A DNA stretch of 64,000 bases from Streptomyces sp. DSM 15324 (GCF_001514285.1 NZ_KQ949029.1:86942-150941), one strand, 5' to 3'; positions 8,886-18,567 are shown, numbered from the stretch's first letter. Notes: generated from the letters alone by a model not told the origin. Translations and numbers: made by a program.

Positions 8886-10252
8886 AGCACGCCACCCGCG
8901 TCGCCGCTACGGCGGCCCTCCTGCTCACCCTCACCAGCGCGCCCGCGGCCGGCGCCGCCGACGCGGGCACCGCCCACGTGGACGGCCGGCTCCCCTCCGG
9001 CGCCACGTACACGATGGACGTCCCCACGGCCTGGAACGGCACCGTCCTCCTCTTCAGCCACGGCTACGCCTCCGGCCCCGCCAACCCCGCCCAGGACGCC
9101 CCGGACGACGCCACCAAGTCCCTTCTTCTGCAAGGCGGTTACGCCCTCATCGGCTCTTCGTACGCCACCACCGGCTGGGCCGTCACCGATGCGGTCCCCG
9201 ACCAAATGGCGACCCTGAAGGCCTTCACCACCCGCTTCGGCCAGGCCTCCCGCACCCTCGCCTGGGGACGGTCGTACGGCGGACTCGTCACCACCGCCAT
9301 CGCCGAGCGCCACCCGGAGGAGATCGACGGCTCGCTCTCCCTGTGCGGTCTGGTCCAGGGCGGCGTCGCCAACTGGAACAACACCCTCGACCCGGCGTTC
9401 GTGCTCAAGACGCTCCTCGGCTCCGACGTTCCGCTGGTGAACCTCCCCGGCCAGGAGGCCGCCACCGACGCGGCGAACACCCTCACCGCCACGGTCGACT
9501 CCGCCCAGTCGACGGCCGCGGGCCGGGCCCGTATCGCCCTCGCCGCCGCCGTGCACAACATCCCGGTCTGGAACGCGCCCGGCCAGACCCGCCCCGCCGC
9601 CACCGACTGGGACGCCCAGCAGGCCAACCAGTACGAAGCCGTCAAGGGCCTGCTGAAGATCGCCGCCTTCAACCGGCGCCAGGAGGCCGAGGCCCGCGCG
9701 GGCGGCAACACGTCCTGGAACACCGGCGTCGACTACGCCCGGCTGCTCGGCCGGTCCTCCGTCCGCAAGGAGGTCACCGAGCTGTACCGGAAGGCGGGCC
9801 TGTCCCTGACCGCCGACCTCGCCGCCCTGAACCGGGCCCCGCGCATCACCGCGGACCCGGCCGCCGTCGCCTGGATGAGCGCCACCAGCAGCTTCACCGG
9901 CGAACTGACCAAGCCCCAGCTCTCCGTCCACACCATCGGCGACGCCCTGGTCCCCGTCCAGACGGAAAGCGCCCTGCGCCGCGCGGTCACCGCGGCCGGT
10001 TCCGCCCCCCTCCTGCGCCAGGCGTACGTCGACAACGCCGGCCACTGCACCTTCAGCCCCGCCGAACAACTCGCCGCCCTCCACGCCCTGGAGGACCGCC
10101 TGACCACCGGCAGGTGGCAGGACACCGACCCGGCGTCCCTCAACGCCCGCGCCACCGCGGCCGACCCCACCACCCCCGCGCGTTACGTCCGGTACCACCC
10201 CACCCCCTACCTCCGCCCCTACGACCTTGCCCACCCAGCCGACCGCCGGTGA
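8882..10252 (+). CDS. Secreted alpha/beta hydrolase
   Basis: A 456-residue protein with a signal peptide (KHATRVAATAALLLTLTSAPAAGAAD) and an alpha/beta hydrolase core. The nucleophile elbow is GRSYGG with Ser131, the probable acid is the Asp in IGDALVP, and the catalytic His is in NAGHCTF. The start is fixed by the 4-bp ATGA overlap with the symporter stop. Export plus coupling to a symporter suggests it cleaves an extracellular ester or amide so that the product can be taken up. The C-terminus ends in a proline/tyrosine-rich tail and overlaps the region upstream of paaX. Confidence 0.8.
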   Translation: MKHATRVAATAALLLTLTSAPAAGAADAGTAHVDGRLPSGATYTMDVPTAWNGTVLLFSHGYASGPANPAQDAPDDATKSLLLQGGYALIGSSYATTGWAVTDAVPDQMATLKAFTTRFGQASRTLAWGRSYGGLVTTAIAERHPEEIDGSLSLCGLVQGGVANWNNTLDPAFVLKTLLGSDVPLVNLPGQEAATDAANTLTATVDSAQSTAAGRARIALAAAVHNIPVWNAPGQTRPAATDWDAQQANQYEAVKGLLKIAAFNRRQEAEARAGGNTSWNTGVDYARLLGRSSVRKEVTELYRKAGLSLTADLAALNRAPRITADPAAVAWMSATSSFTGELTKPQLSVHTIGDALVPVQTESALRRAVTAAGSAPLLRQAYVDNAGHCTFSPAEQLAALHALEDRLTTGRWQDTDPASLNARATAADPTTPARYVRYHPTPYLRPYDLAHPADRR

Positions 10253-10304
10253 CCTCGTACGACCGCCTGCCGCACGGTCGGCGGGCGGTCGTACCCTTGC
10301 CCCC

Positions 10305-11165
10305 GTGGACGACGACGACATCCCGGGCACCGCAGAGGGGCCGCTGCCGCGCCCGCAGTCACTCATGCTCACCTTCTTCGGCAACCACGTCCTGGAGGAG
10401 GGGGACCTGGGCGTCTCCTCGGGCAGCATCATCGACCTCCTGGGCCGCGTGGGCGTGGGTGAACAGGCCGTGCGCTCCACCCTCACCCGCATGGTCAACC
10501 GGGGCCTGCTCCAGCGGCAGCGCGAGGGGCGCAAGATGTTCTTCGGGCTGACCCCGCAGGCCACCCGCGTCCTGCTCGACGGCCGCACCCGCATCTGGCG
10601 CCAGGGCGCCGTCAACGACGACTGGGACGGTTCCTGGACCCTGCTCGGCTTCTCCCTGCCCGACTCCTGGAAACGCCAGCGCCACGACCTGCGTTCCCGG
10701 CTGACCTGGTCCGGGTTCGGGGCCCTGTACAGCGGCCTGTGGATCGCGCCGGGCCGGGTGGACGTCTCCGCGGTGGTCGCCGAACTCGGCCTCACCGCGC
10801 ATGTGAAGATCTTCCACGCGCAGGCAGCCGAGGTGACCGACATCGAGCAGATGATCCGCGACACCTGGGACCTGGAGTCCATCGCCGCCCGCTATGTCAC
10901 CTTCGACAAGCGCTGGAGCGCCCACCTGGGCAACGGCACCGACGAGGACCCGATCGGCACCCGTCTGCTTCTGGTCAGCGACTGGCTCCGCACCATCCGT
11001 ACCGACCCGAGGCTCCCGGCCCGCCACCTGCCCCCGGACTGGCCGGCCCGCACCGCCCAGGAAACCTTCCGCCGGGTCGCGGAACTGACCCATCCGGCGC
11101 TGGCGGCGGCACGTACGGCACTGGAGACGACCCCCCTACGAGGGGTGCCGAAACGGGTGATCTAG
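10305..11165 (+). CDS. PaaX-family transcriptional regulator
   Basis: The product has 286 residues from GTG 10305. An N-terminal winged helix-turn-helix (SLMLTFFGNHVLEEGD, GVGEQAVRSTLTRMVNRGLL) is followed by the PaaX central domain (WTLLGFSLPDSWKRQRHDLR, GLWIAPG) and the C-terminal domain. PaaX of phenylacetate catabolism is a repressor relieved by an acyl-CoA ligand. Relatives control assorted aromatic or acid pathways. No ribosome site precedes the GTG, but TACCCT at 10292-10297 ends 7 nt before it, the usual geometry of a leaderless Streptomyces transcript. It probably regulates the symporter-hydrolase pair. Confidence 0.85.
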   Translation: MDDDDIPGTAEGPLPRPQSLMLTFFGNHVLEEGDLGVSSGSIIDLLGRVGVGEQAVRSTLTRMVNRGLLQRQREGRKMFFGLTPQATRVLLDGRTRIWRQGAVNDDWDGSWTLLGFSLPDSWKRQRHDLRSRLTWSGFGALYSGLWIAPGRVDVSAVVAELGLTAHVKIFHAQAAEVTDIEQMIRDTWDLESIAARYVTFDKRWSAHLGNGTDEDPIGTRLLLVSDWLRTIRTDPRLPARHLPPDWPARTAQETFRRVAELTHPALAAARTALETTPLRGVPKRVI

Positions 11166-11188
11166 CGGGTGCGGGTGCGGGTGCGGGT
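11165..11188. repeat. Hexanucleotide repeat (GCGGGT)4
   Basis: Four perfect tandem copies of GCGGGT directly after the paaX stop codon. This is a simple repeat with no visible function and a likely site of length variation. Confidence 0.8.
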
Positions 11189-11203
11189 GCGTCGTGGCTG
11201 GTC

Positions 11204-11219
11204 GCGCGGTTCCCCGCGC
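11204..11219 (+). terminator. Hairpin after paaX
   Basis: GCGCGG, loop TTCC, CCGCGC forms a tight stem-loop 40 bp after the paaX stop. The surrounding sequence (GGTCGCGCGGTTCCCCGCGCC) matches a very common repeated element in Streptomyces intergenic regions that often lies downstream of genes. Confidence 0.5.
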
Positions 11220-11251
11220 CCTGGTGCCGTCGCATAGGTGACGGACTGGGG

Positions 11252-11440
11252 TCACCCGGTGGGCTTGACGGAGTGTCCGGTCACAGTGATCCCGAGCCCG
11301 ATGATGAAGGGCCTCCATGAGACGAAGGCCAGGCTGGAGACCATGAACAGCATGCCGATTCCCCAAAGTCTGGGGTTGACTGTTGCGGAACTCGTAAGGG
11401 GCGCGAGACTCTCCAGTGAGCTGGACAGTTGATCGGACAT
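11252..11440 (-). CDS. Possible small membrane protein
   Basis: A 62-residue frame starts MSDQLSSSLESLAPL. After NPRLW comes a continuous hydrophobic stretch (GIGMLFMVSSLAFVSW then FIIGLGITV) long enough for one or two membrane helices. The polar start and hydrophobic core are arranged as in a real small protein. However, no good ribosome site is visible, codon bias is weak, and the opposite strand is also open. I do not recognise a family. Confidence 0.3.
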   Translation of the reverse strand: MSDQLSSSLESLAPLTSSATVNPRLWGIGMLFMVSSLAFVSWRPFIIGLGITVTGHSVKPTG

Positions 11441-11457
11441 GTCCGTCCGTCCGGCTA

Positions 11458-11940
11458 GTGATCAGTGATGCGATGTGGGACCGGATCGGGCCGCTGATGC
11501 CGCGACGGCCATGCACGACCCCTGGCCCTTCGCGTCACCGCCGGCCAGGCACGCGATGCCCCGGCCTTCGAGACCGTCATGGCCGCCATCCGTGTTCCGC
11601 GGAGCGGACCCGGAAGCCCGAGGACCTGCCCGGCCGTCGTCCTGGCGGACCGCGCGTACTCGTCCCGCGCGATCCGGAGTCACCTCCGCCGACGCGGCAT
11701 CCGCGCTGTCGTCCCCCAGCCGTCCGACCAGGTCGGCCGCCCCGTCTGCGGCGAGGCAGCGCCGGCGGTCGCCCACCGACTTTCGACGCCGAGTCGTACA
11801 AGCAGCGCAACGGGGTCGAGCGATGCATCAACCGGCTCGAGCAGTGGCGCGGCCTGGCCATGCGAACGGACAAGCTCGCCCTCGCCTACCAGGCCGCACT
11901 CCGCCTCGCCGCCATCCTCATCGAGGCACGGCGACAGCCC
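11458..11940 (+). pseudogene. Decayed IS5-family transposase
   Basis: Pieces of an IS5-type DDE transposase lie in order but in different frames. VISDAMWDRIGPLMP is the N-terminus (11458). LALRVTAGQARDAPAFE and VVLADRAYSSRAIRSHLRRR follow with the catalytic Asp region, then ERCINRLEQWRGLAMRTDK carries the C-terminal Glu region, ending in AAILIEARR. The segment between the N-terminus and the first Asp region has been deleted, and at least one frameshift is present. Inverted terminal repeats were not identified. The element cannot transpose by itself. Confidence 0.75.
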
Positions 11941-11944
11941 GTGC

Positions 11945-12130
11945 TCAGCGATCGACCACCCAGCACGCGTCCGTCGGCCAGGATCCCGTACCCACGATGT
12001 GCTTCACGAGCCTGAACGCCTCGCTGATGGAGACGGTGTCCTCATCCCCGTACTCCTCGTCCCGCCCGTAAGGGAGGACGACCCCGTCAGGCCGCCCGGC
12101 TCGAAGAACCGCCGCGCCGCCACCCGGCAT
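11945..12130 (-). pseudogene. C-terminal fragment of an unrecognised protein, abutting the IS remnant
   Basis: The minus strand reads VVLPYGRDEEYGDEDTV, then SEAFRLVKHIVGTGSWP and WVVDR before a TGA at 11945, with strongly G/C-ending codons. Just upstream the better-looking sequence (RRFFEPGG) sits in another frame, which suggests a frameshift. The acidic, tryptophan-containing end resembles small immunity-type or hypothetical Streptomyces proteins, but I cannot assign a family. It lies against the right end of the transposase debris, consistent with disruption by insertion. Confidence 0.35.
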
Positions 12131-12308
12131 GAACTGGATACATGACAAGCTGACGGCCGCGACCGTCAGAGCTTCCCGTCCCTGACCGTATCCGGGCCGA
12201 TCGCCCTGGCCGGGGCCCCCTCCTCGACCACCGTCTCGTCGAGGGCCGTCCCGGTCATACGCCCCCTTTCCTCTCCCCTTACGCCCTCCCACAAGGAAAT
12301 CTATCCTA

Positions 12309-12332
12309 TTGACAAGTTATCCGGATGGATAG
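12309..12332 (+). promoter_or_regulatory. Promoter of the gcvT-like/purU/folD operon with shared motif
   Basis: TTGACA at 12309-12314 is followed by TATCC-GGAT-GGATA at 12318-12331, an inverted repeat lying over the expected -10 region. The block CCGGATGGATAG (12321-12332) matches CCAGATGGATAA at the promoters of the first P450 (19994-20005, minus) and of the glutamine-synthetase-like gene (26551-26562) in 10 of 12 positions and in the same orientation to transcription. Transcription should start near 12340, leaving a short leader. Confidence 0.6.
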
Positions 12333-12375
12333 ATTCTCGGCGGTGCCTCACTTCCTCCGCCTCCCTGGAGTTCCC

Positions 12376-13497
12376 ATGGCCCTGCCCGAAGGCCTGCGCA
12401 GCACCCCGTTCTCCCCGCGCTACGACGACGGCGTCACGCAGTGGATGGACGTCTACGGCCATGCCGTGCCCCTGTTCATCACGGACCCGGCCGAGGAGTA
12501 CGAGGCATTCCGCACCGCCGCCGGCGCACTGGACTACTCGATGCTCTACAAGTGGCACGTCGAGGGCGAGGACGCGCTCGCCACCGTCGACGCCGTCTTC
12601 TCGCGGAGCGTCCGCGGGCTCGGCGCCGGTCGTATCGCCTACGGCGTGGTCGTCGACCCGGACGGCTTCATGATCGACGACGTGACCGTGGCCGTCCTCG
12701 CGCCCGGCCATGTGGTCGTCACCGGCGGCCACCCGGCCACCCAGGAATCACTGACCGCGCACGCCCCCGACGGCACCACGGTTTCCGAGCGACGGGACGA
12801 GTTCGCCGTACTGACCTTGCAGGGGCCACGCAGCCGCGAGGTCCTCCAGCGGCTCACGCACATCGACGTCTCCAACGCCGCCTTCCCCTACTACACGTTC
12901 GTCCGGGACGTCCTGGTCGCGGGTACCGGTGCGCAGGTCAGCCGGATCGGGTTCACCGCCGAACTCGGCTACGAGATCCAGGTGCCGCGCGAGCGGGCGC
13001 TGGACCTGTGGGACGCGGTCCTCGACGCGGGGGCCGACCTCGGGGTGAAGGCCGCCGGCGCGCTCGCCCTCCTGACGTGCCGCACCGAGGCCGGGATGAT
13101 CATGGGTGAGCTGGAGTACGACCACACCGTCACCCCGTTCGAGTGCCGGATGGGCTGGGCGATCGACTTCGACAAGGGCCCCTTCCAGGGCCGCGACGCA
13201 CTGCTCGCCAAGAAGAGCACCGCACCGGGGCGCGTGGTCAGCGTCCTCCTGGACACCGCGCCCGAGGCGGCCGAGGGGGCGCGGCTGGAGCTGGACGGAC
13301 GGGACGTCGGCTACGTGACGATGGCCGTGCCCTCGCCCGTACTCGACGGCGCCACCCTGGGGCTCGCCCGTGTGCACCGCGACGCGGTGAGGCCGGGGAC
13401 CGCGCTGACCGCGGTCGCCGCCGACGGTTCCAAGGCCGACGCCACGGTGAAGCCCACCCCCGTGTACGACCCCGAGCGCACCCGCGTACGGGCCTGA
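12376..13497 (+). CDS. GcvT-like tetrahydrofolate-dependent methyl/aminomethyltransferase
   Basis: The product has 373 residues from ATG 12376 (ribosome site GGAG). An upstream in-frame ATG at 12325 lies inside the promoter and is rejected. The sequence follows the GcvT/YgfZ fold: YDYSML-like LDYSMLYKWHVEG, then GRIAYGVVVDPDGFMIDD, LQGPRSREVLQ, FTAELGYEIQVPRE, and a C-terminal barrel with GYVTM. Stand-alone relatives move methyl or methylene groups from substrates such as methoxyaromatics or N-methyl amines to tetrahydrofolate. Being first in an operon with purU and folD and lacking the other glycine-cleavage subunits nearby, it is probably a catabolic demethylase rather than GcvT proper. Confidence 0.8.
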   Translation: MALPEGLRSTPFSPRYDDGVTQWMDVYGHAVPLFITDPAEEYEAFRTAAGALDYSMLYKWHVEGEDALATVDAVFSRSVRGLGAGRIAYGVVVDPDGFMIDDVTVAVLAPGHVVVTGGHPATQESLTAHAPDGTTVSERRDEFAVLTLQGPRSREVLQRLTHIDVSNAAFPYYTFVRDVLVAGTGAQVSRIGFTAELGYEIQVPRERALDLWDAVLDAGADLGVKAAGALALLTCRTEAGMIMGELEYDHTVTPFECRMGWAIDFDKGPFQGRDALLAKKSTAPGRVVSVLLDTAPEAAEGARLELDGRDVGYVTMAVPSPVLDGATLGLARVHRDAVRPGTALTAVAADGSKADATVKPTPVYDPERTRVRA

Positions 13498-13516
13498 GCC
13501 GGAAGGTACCGCAGCC

Positions 13517-14362
<846 letters not shown>

Positions 14363-14382
14363 CCCGAGAGGGCGATACGATC

Positions 14383-15237
14383 ATGACCACCGCGACGCTG
14401 CTCGACGGCAAGGCCGCGGCAGCCGAGATCAAGGCCGAACTCGCCGCCCGCATCCAGGCGTTGACGGCACGGGGCGTCACCCCGGGCCTGGGCACCATCC
14501 TCGTCGGCGACGACCCGGCCAGCCACTCCTACGTCGGCGGCAAGCACCGCGACTGCGCCCAGGTCGGCATCGCGTCGATCCGGGTGGAGCTGTCCGCCAC
14601 CGCCTCCCAGGCCGACGTCGAGGCCGCCGTGGTCCGGCTCAACACGGACCCGGCCTGCACCGGCTTCATCGTCCAGCTGCCGCTGCCGGCCCACATCGAC
14701 ACCCACGCCGTACTGGAGCTCATCGATCCCGCCAAGGACGCCGACGGGCTGCACCCGGCGAACCTCGGGCGCCTCGTGCTCGGCATTCCCGGGCCGCTGC
14801 CCTGCACACCCCGCGGCATCATCGACCTGCTCCGCCGCAACCAGGTGGCCATCACCGGCCGAAAGTTCTGCGTCATCGGCTGCGGCATCACGGTGGGCCG
14901 TCCGCTGGGCCTGATGCTGACCCGAAGCACCGAACACGCCACGGTCACCCTGTGCCACGAGGCCACCGAGGACACCGCGGCCCACGCCCGGGTCGCCGAC
15001 GTGGTCGTGGCCGCGGCCGGCGTGGCCCACCTCGTGGGGCCCGACTGGATCAAACCGGGCGCCACGGTCCTGTCCGTGGGCATCACCCGGACCGTGGAGG
15101 GCATCCTCGGGGACGTCCACCCGGACGTCGGGCAGGTCGCCGGCTCCCTGGCCCCGCCGGTGGGCGGGGTGGGGCCGATGACCCGGGCCATGCTGCTGAC
15201 CAACATCGTCGAAGCCGCCGAGCGCGGCCGGCCCTAA
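14383..15237 (+). CDS. folD: Methylenetetrahydrofolate dehydrogenase / cyclohydrolase
   Basis: A 284-residue bifunctional FolD. The catalytic Tyr-Lys signature is SYVGGKHRDCAQVGI, the second signature is GFIVQLPLP, followed by DGLHPANLGRL, PCTPRGI and the NADP-binding GCGITVGRPLG. It oxidises 5,10-methylene-THF to methenyl-THF and hydrolyses that to 10-formyl-THF, the substrate of PurU. The three genes in order therefore make a complete route from a methyl or formaldehyde unit on THF to formate. It is probably an extra, pathway-specific copy beside a housekeeping folD elsewhere. Confidence 0.92.
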   Translation: MTTATLLDGKAAAAEIKAELAARIQALTARGVTPGLGTILVGDDPASHSYVGGKHRDCAQVGIASIRVELSATASQADVEAAVVRLNTDPACTGFIVQLPLPAHIDTHAVLELIDPAKDADGLHPANLGRLVLGIPGPLPCTPRGIIDLLRRNQVAITGRKFCVIGCGITVGRPLGLMLTRSTEHATVTLCHEATEDTAAHARVADVVVAAAGVAHLVGPDWIKPGATVLSVGITRTVEGILGDVHPDVGQVAGSLAPPVGGVGPMTRAMLLTNIVEAAERGRP

Positions 15238-15246
15238 CCGGGGAAA

Positions 15247-15284
15247 GCTGCGGGGCCGAGCCTGTCCGGACTCGGCCCCGCAGC
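15247..15284 (+). terminator. Strong hairpin terminator after folD
   Basis: GCTGCGGGGCCGAG (15247-15260) and CTCGGCCCCGCAGC (15271-15284) form a perfect 14-bp stem with a 10-nt loop, starting 9 bp after the folD stop. There is no U-tract, as is usual in Streptomyces. Confidence 0.8.
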
Positions 15285-15394
15285 CGTGTGCGCGCCGGCG
15301 GGAAGGCACCGCTGGCGCCGGGGCCGGGCAGGCAGTACGCGCGCGTGCTCGCCGTCCGCCCCGGCCCGCAGGGCCCGGCGAGCCGTACGCACGA

Positions 15395-16080
15395 TCACAG
15401 GCGGCCGGCATAGAAGGTGTAGCGCTCCAGCGGTTCTCCCTCGTGACCCCACGGCCAGGGCGTCACCAGGCCGTCGATCGTGGCGGACACGGGGCGGGCG
15501 TCACCCGTGCGGCCGGCGCGCACCAGGCGGGAGGCAAGCAGCCCAAGGCTGGCGACGGCGGCGGCCTGGCGCAGGTGCCCAGGGCTCAGCCAAGGCGGCC
15601 GGCGCGCCTGATCCACCCATCGCGCGACGTGCTGTGGTGTCCAGTGGCAGTGGCGGCTCGTCCCCAGCGCCCGGACTCCTCCGCCGTCCAAGTCGCGGTG
15701 GTCCTGCGGCACGGCGGCCGTGGACGGCAGGCATACCGCCGCAGCGTCCGGTGGCATGACGTCGGCGACGTCGGCGCCGACGTCCCGCAACCCGCTCTGG
15801 CCGTGATCCAGGGGGCCGCCGAGGGCGACGTTGACGACCATGGTGTTCTCGGCGGACCGCCAGCAGCGGCAGGCCCGAGTCGATGGCCTGGCGGGCGGCC
15901 CTCGATGTCGAAGTCGTCCTGGAGGTCATCGACGTCGTAGACGCTACTCGTGAGGGCCGATCGCGCCGTCGCGGTGCGGGGCGAAGTCTCCGCCGTCGGC
16001 CAGCAGGACGCCGTCGAAGCGAGCCAGACGCCCGGCCACGTCCTTGCAGGCGGGGTGGATGCTCGCCGGTTCGACGGCGT
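15395..16080 (-). pseudogene. Decayed PuuD-like gamma-glutamyl hydrolase (class I amidotransferase fold)
   Basis: Scattered across minus-strand frames are the blocks of a PuuD-type gamma-glutamyl-GABA hydrolase. FDGVLLADGGDFAPHRDGAIG (N-terminal, about 16060-16000) is followed by ARQAIDSGLPLLAV, which leads to the nucleophile elbow. The expected C-R-G is disrupted there, and VVNVALGGPLDHG continues in another frame. The final frame ends at a TGA at 15395, but its C-terminal half does not resemble PuuD. The gene would have removed glutamate from a gamma-glutamylated acid. It lies downstream of the permease and the puuC remnant, so the original order was permease, puuC, puuD. Confidence 0.5.
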
Positions 16081-16189
16081 GGGGTGCAGGAAACTGCCGC
16101 CGGTCTCGGCCGGCGAACGGCCGCCGCCGAGGCGCAGGCGGGCGCCCTAACCGAGAGTCGCACCCCTCTCGGTCGCCGGGTCGAGCGGC

Positions 16190-16990
16190 TCCCCGACGAC
16201 CGGTTCCCGGGCCCGCGCACGATCGCATCGGTGACCCGTTCGGCGATGGAGGAGTTCGCCAGCAGCCGGGAAGACGATGCTGGGAGACTTGCCGCCGATA
16301 TCGAGCCAGACCCACTTGAGGTGGCGTCAGCGGCGCGGCGCAGGAAGTGACGGCCCACGGCGGTCGAGCCGGTGGAGGCGAGGACGTCGGCATCGGGGTG
16401 GAGACCGAGGGCGCGCCCGCCGACGAAGCCCTTGGCGCCCACCATGTTGAGCACACCCGGCGGCAGGCCGAACCGGTGGCGAGCCGGCCGAGCAGCAGGG
16501 CGGAGTGCGGCGAGTTCTCCGACGGCTTCCGTACGACCGACCGTGCAGCCCGCCGCGTGTGCCGGAGCCACCGCCCAACCGGCACGGTCGGCGTCAGGGG
16601 GAAGTTCCACGGCACCACCGCGCCCACGACACCGGCCCGCTCCCGGGTGACCCGCGCCAGGGCGTCGGGGGCGGTGTGGGGCGAGGCGTCGGTGAGCGTG
16701 TCGGCCAGCTGCCCGTACCGGCGGAAGGTGCTGATGGCGGCGCGCAGCTCGATTCCCGTACGCGTCCGTGACGGGCTTGCCCGTCTCCGGGCTGACCATC
16801 AGTGTCAGTTCCTCGCGGTGCTCTTCGAGCAGCTCGGCGATGTGCAGCAGGATCCGGCCGCGGTCGGCCGTGCGAGGCGGGGCCAGGGGCCGCGGTCGAA
16901 GGCCCGGCGGGCGGCGGCCACGGCCACGTCTGCCTCTTCCTCCTGCCGCACGTATCCCCGTGCTCAGGTGGATCCTCCGTGGGCGGGTGG
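16190..16990 (-). pseudogene. Decayed PuuC-like aldehyde dehydrogenase
   Basis: Minus-strand pieces in at least three frames spell an aldehyde dehydrogenase: AFDRGPWPRLAP at the start, GRILLHIAELLEEHREEL, VSPETGKPVTDAYG, VGAVVPWNFPLTPTV, KPSENSPHSALLLGRLA, then GVLNMVGAKGFVGGRALGLHPDADV and STGSTAVGRHFLR. The region with the catalytic cysteine is missing and several frameshifts occur. The sequence is most like the gamma-glutamyl-aminoaldehyde dehydrogenases (PuuC type). It immediately follows the APC permease, as in polyamine-type gamma-glutamyl operons. Confidence 0.7.
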
Positions 16991-17073
16991 GGACCAGAGC
17001 CGGACGTGGCCGGCCCCGGTCCCCGGGGGGGAGCGGGAGGCAGCCGCACCTCACACTGCGGGAAGCAGCGTCC

Positions 17074-18540
17074 TCAGACCTGGTTGGTCGCCCGGTCACG
17101 CGTCATGCGGGCGGCGGCGACGCCGAGGACCAGGACCGCCGGGACGGCGAGTTCGAGCCAGCTCGCCGTGGTCGGGTCGCCGCCGATGAGGGTCGTGAAG
17201 TTGGCCAGGATGAGCCAGATCGCACCGGCGATGCCGAGCGCGCCCAGGATGGGGGCGACCAGAGTGTTCCAGGGACGGGTGTCCAGCCGCTCGCGCCGGA
17301 AGAACACCACCACCGACACGGAGGTCAGCAGGTACAGGAGCATGATCGCCAGCACGGACACCCCACTGAACCACGAGAAGAGGGTCAGCACCGGGTCCTT
17401 GCCCAGCAGCGCGAAGGGCATGACGAGCAGCAGGGAGATGACGGTCTGGACGCTGCCCGCCACCCACGGGGAGTGACGCCGGTTGATCGCGGTCAGCCCC
17501 TGGGGCAGCAGGCCGTCGCGGCCGAGGGAGAAGAGGTAGCGGTTGGCGGAGTTGTGGAAGGCGAGGACGCCGGCGAAGAGGGAGGTCGCCAGGAGGATCG
17601 GCAGGACGTCGCCCACCCAGGCGCCGAACTGCGCGGTGATCGGTGCGAAGACCCATGCCGTGGCGTCACCGTTCGCCAGCGCCTTGCCTGCCTCGGCGGT
17701 GGCGCGGGAGGCGCCGTGGGCGGAGACCAGCATCCATGAGGTGAAGGCGAAGAAGCCGGTGATCACGACGACGGAGAGGTATGTGGCCCGGGGCACTGTC
17801 CTGCGGGGCTCGCGCGCCTCCTCGCCGTAGATGGCGGTGGCCTCGAAGCCGAACATAGACGCCACGGCGAACATGAGCGCGACGCCGGGAGCGCCCTGGA
17901 GCGCGGCGTGGGGCGAGAAGCTGTCGGTGAAGCCCAGTCCTTCGGGGCCACCGCCCTTGAACAGGGTGACCAGGGCGAAGACGAGCAGGATGCTGAATTC
18001 CGCCAGGACGAACACGGCCAGCACCTTCGCGCCCATCTCGATGCCGGCCGCGCCGAGGACCTGGACGATCGCCATGGTGACCAGACTCCAGACCCACCAC
18101 GGGGCGTTCAGGCCGGTGTGCTGCTCCACCAGGGCGCTGACGATCGATCCGTAGAGCCCGTACATGGCCGCCTGGACCGCGCAGTAGGCGAAGAGCGCGA
18201 CACCGGCGCTGCCGGACCCGGTCGGGCGGCCGAGCCCCTTGCCGATGTACGTGTAGAAGGCGCCGGCGTCCACGACATGGCGTCCCATGGCGACGAAGCC
18301 CACGGAGAACAGCAGGATGACGATGCCGGCCCCGGCATAGGCGGCGGGCGTACCCGCGCCGTTGCCGATGGCCACGGCGATGGGCACGGCCCCGGCGATG
18401 CCGGTCAGGGGCGCCTGCGCGGAGAGGACGAAGAAGAGGATGCCGAGGACACCGAGAGAGTTGGGCTTGAGTCGGCCAGCGGTGGGTTCGTCCTGCACGG
18501 TCTGGTTTCTCTGGACCGTTTGACTGTCCACGCGGATCAC
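17074..18540 (-). CDS. APC-superfamily amino acid/amine permease
   Basis: A 488-residue membrane protein with about 12 helices. It begins after a polar tail with LFFVLSAQAPLTGIAGAVP and carries the APC consensus (GRHVVDAGAFYTYIGKGLGR), then FGFEATAIYGEEAREPRRTVPRA. Relatives import amino acids, putrescine or ethanolamine (PuuP/EutP type). GTG 18540 is used here; GTG 18531 with AGGTGA just upstream is an alternative. The palindromic operator 30 bp upstream is shared with the P450 and glutamine-synthetase-like promoters, placing the carrier in that regulon. I infer that it imports the amine substrate of the pathway. The gene is intact although the two downstream operon partners have decayed. 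Confidence 0.85.
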   Translation of the reverse strand: MIRVDSQTVQRNQTVQDEPTAGRLKPNSLGVLGILFFVLSAQAPLTGIAGAVPIAVAIGNGAGTPAAYAGAGIVILLFSVGFVAMGRHVVDAGAFYTYIGKGLGRPTGSGSAGVALFAYCAVQAAMYGLYGSIVSALVEQHTGLNAPWWVWSLVTMAIVQVLGAAGIEMGAKVLAVFVLAEFSILLVFALVTLFKGGGPEGLGFTDSFSPHAALQGAPGVALMFAVASMFGFEATAIYGEEAREPRRTVPRATYLSVVVITGFFAFTSWMLVSAHGASRATAEAGKALANGDATAWVFAPITAQFGAWVGDVLPILLATSLFAGVLAFHNSANRYLFSLGRDGLLPQGLTAINRRHSPWVAGSVQTVISLLLVMPFALLGKDPVLTLFSWFSGVSVLAIMLLYLLTSVSVVVFFRRERLDTRPWNTLVAPILGALGIAGAIWLILANFTTLIGGDPTTASWLELAVPAVLVLGVAAARMTRDRATNQV

Positions 18541-18567
18541 CTGCCTGGAGGAGAGGGGGAACGAGAG

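Noticed and set aside
12325..12375. Upstream ATG of the GcvT-like gene
   Set aside because: It lies within the promoter and inverted repeat. ATG 12376 has a ribosome site and matches the usual N-terminus of the family.
12332..12375. Glycine riboswitch before a gcvT-like gene
   Set aside because: The predicted leader is only about 35 nt, far too short for the tandem aptamer, and no aptamer core was seen.
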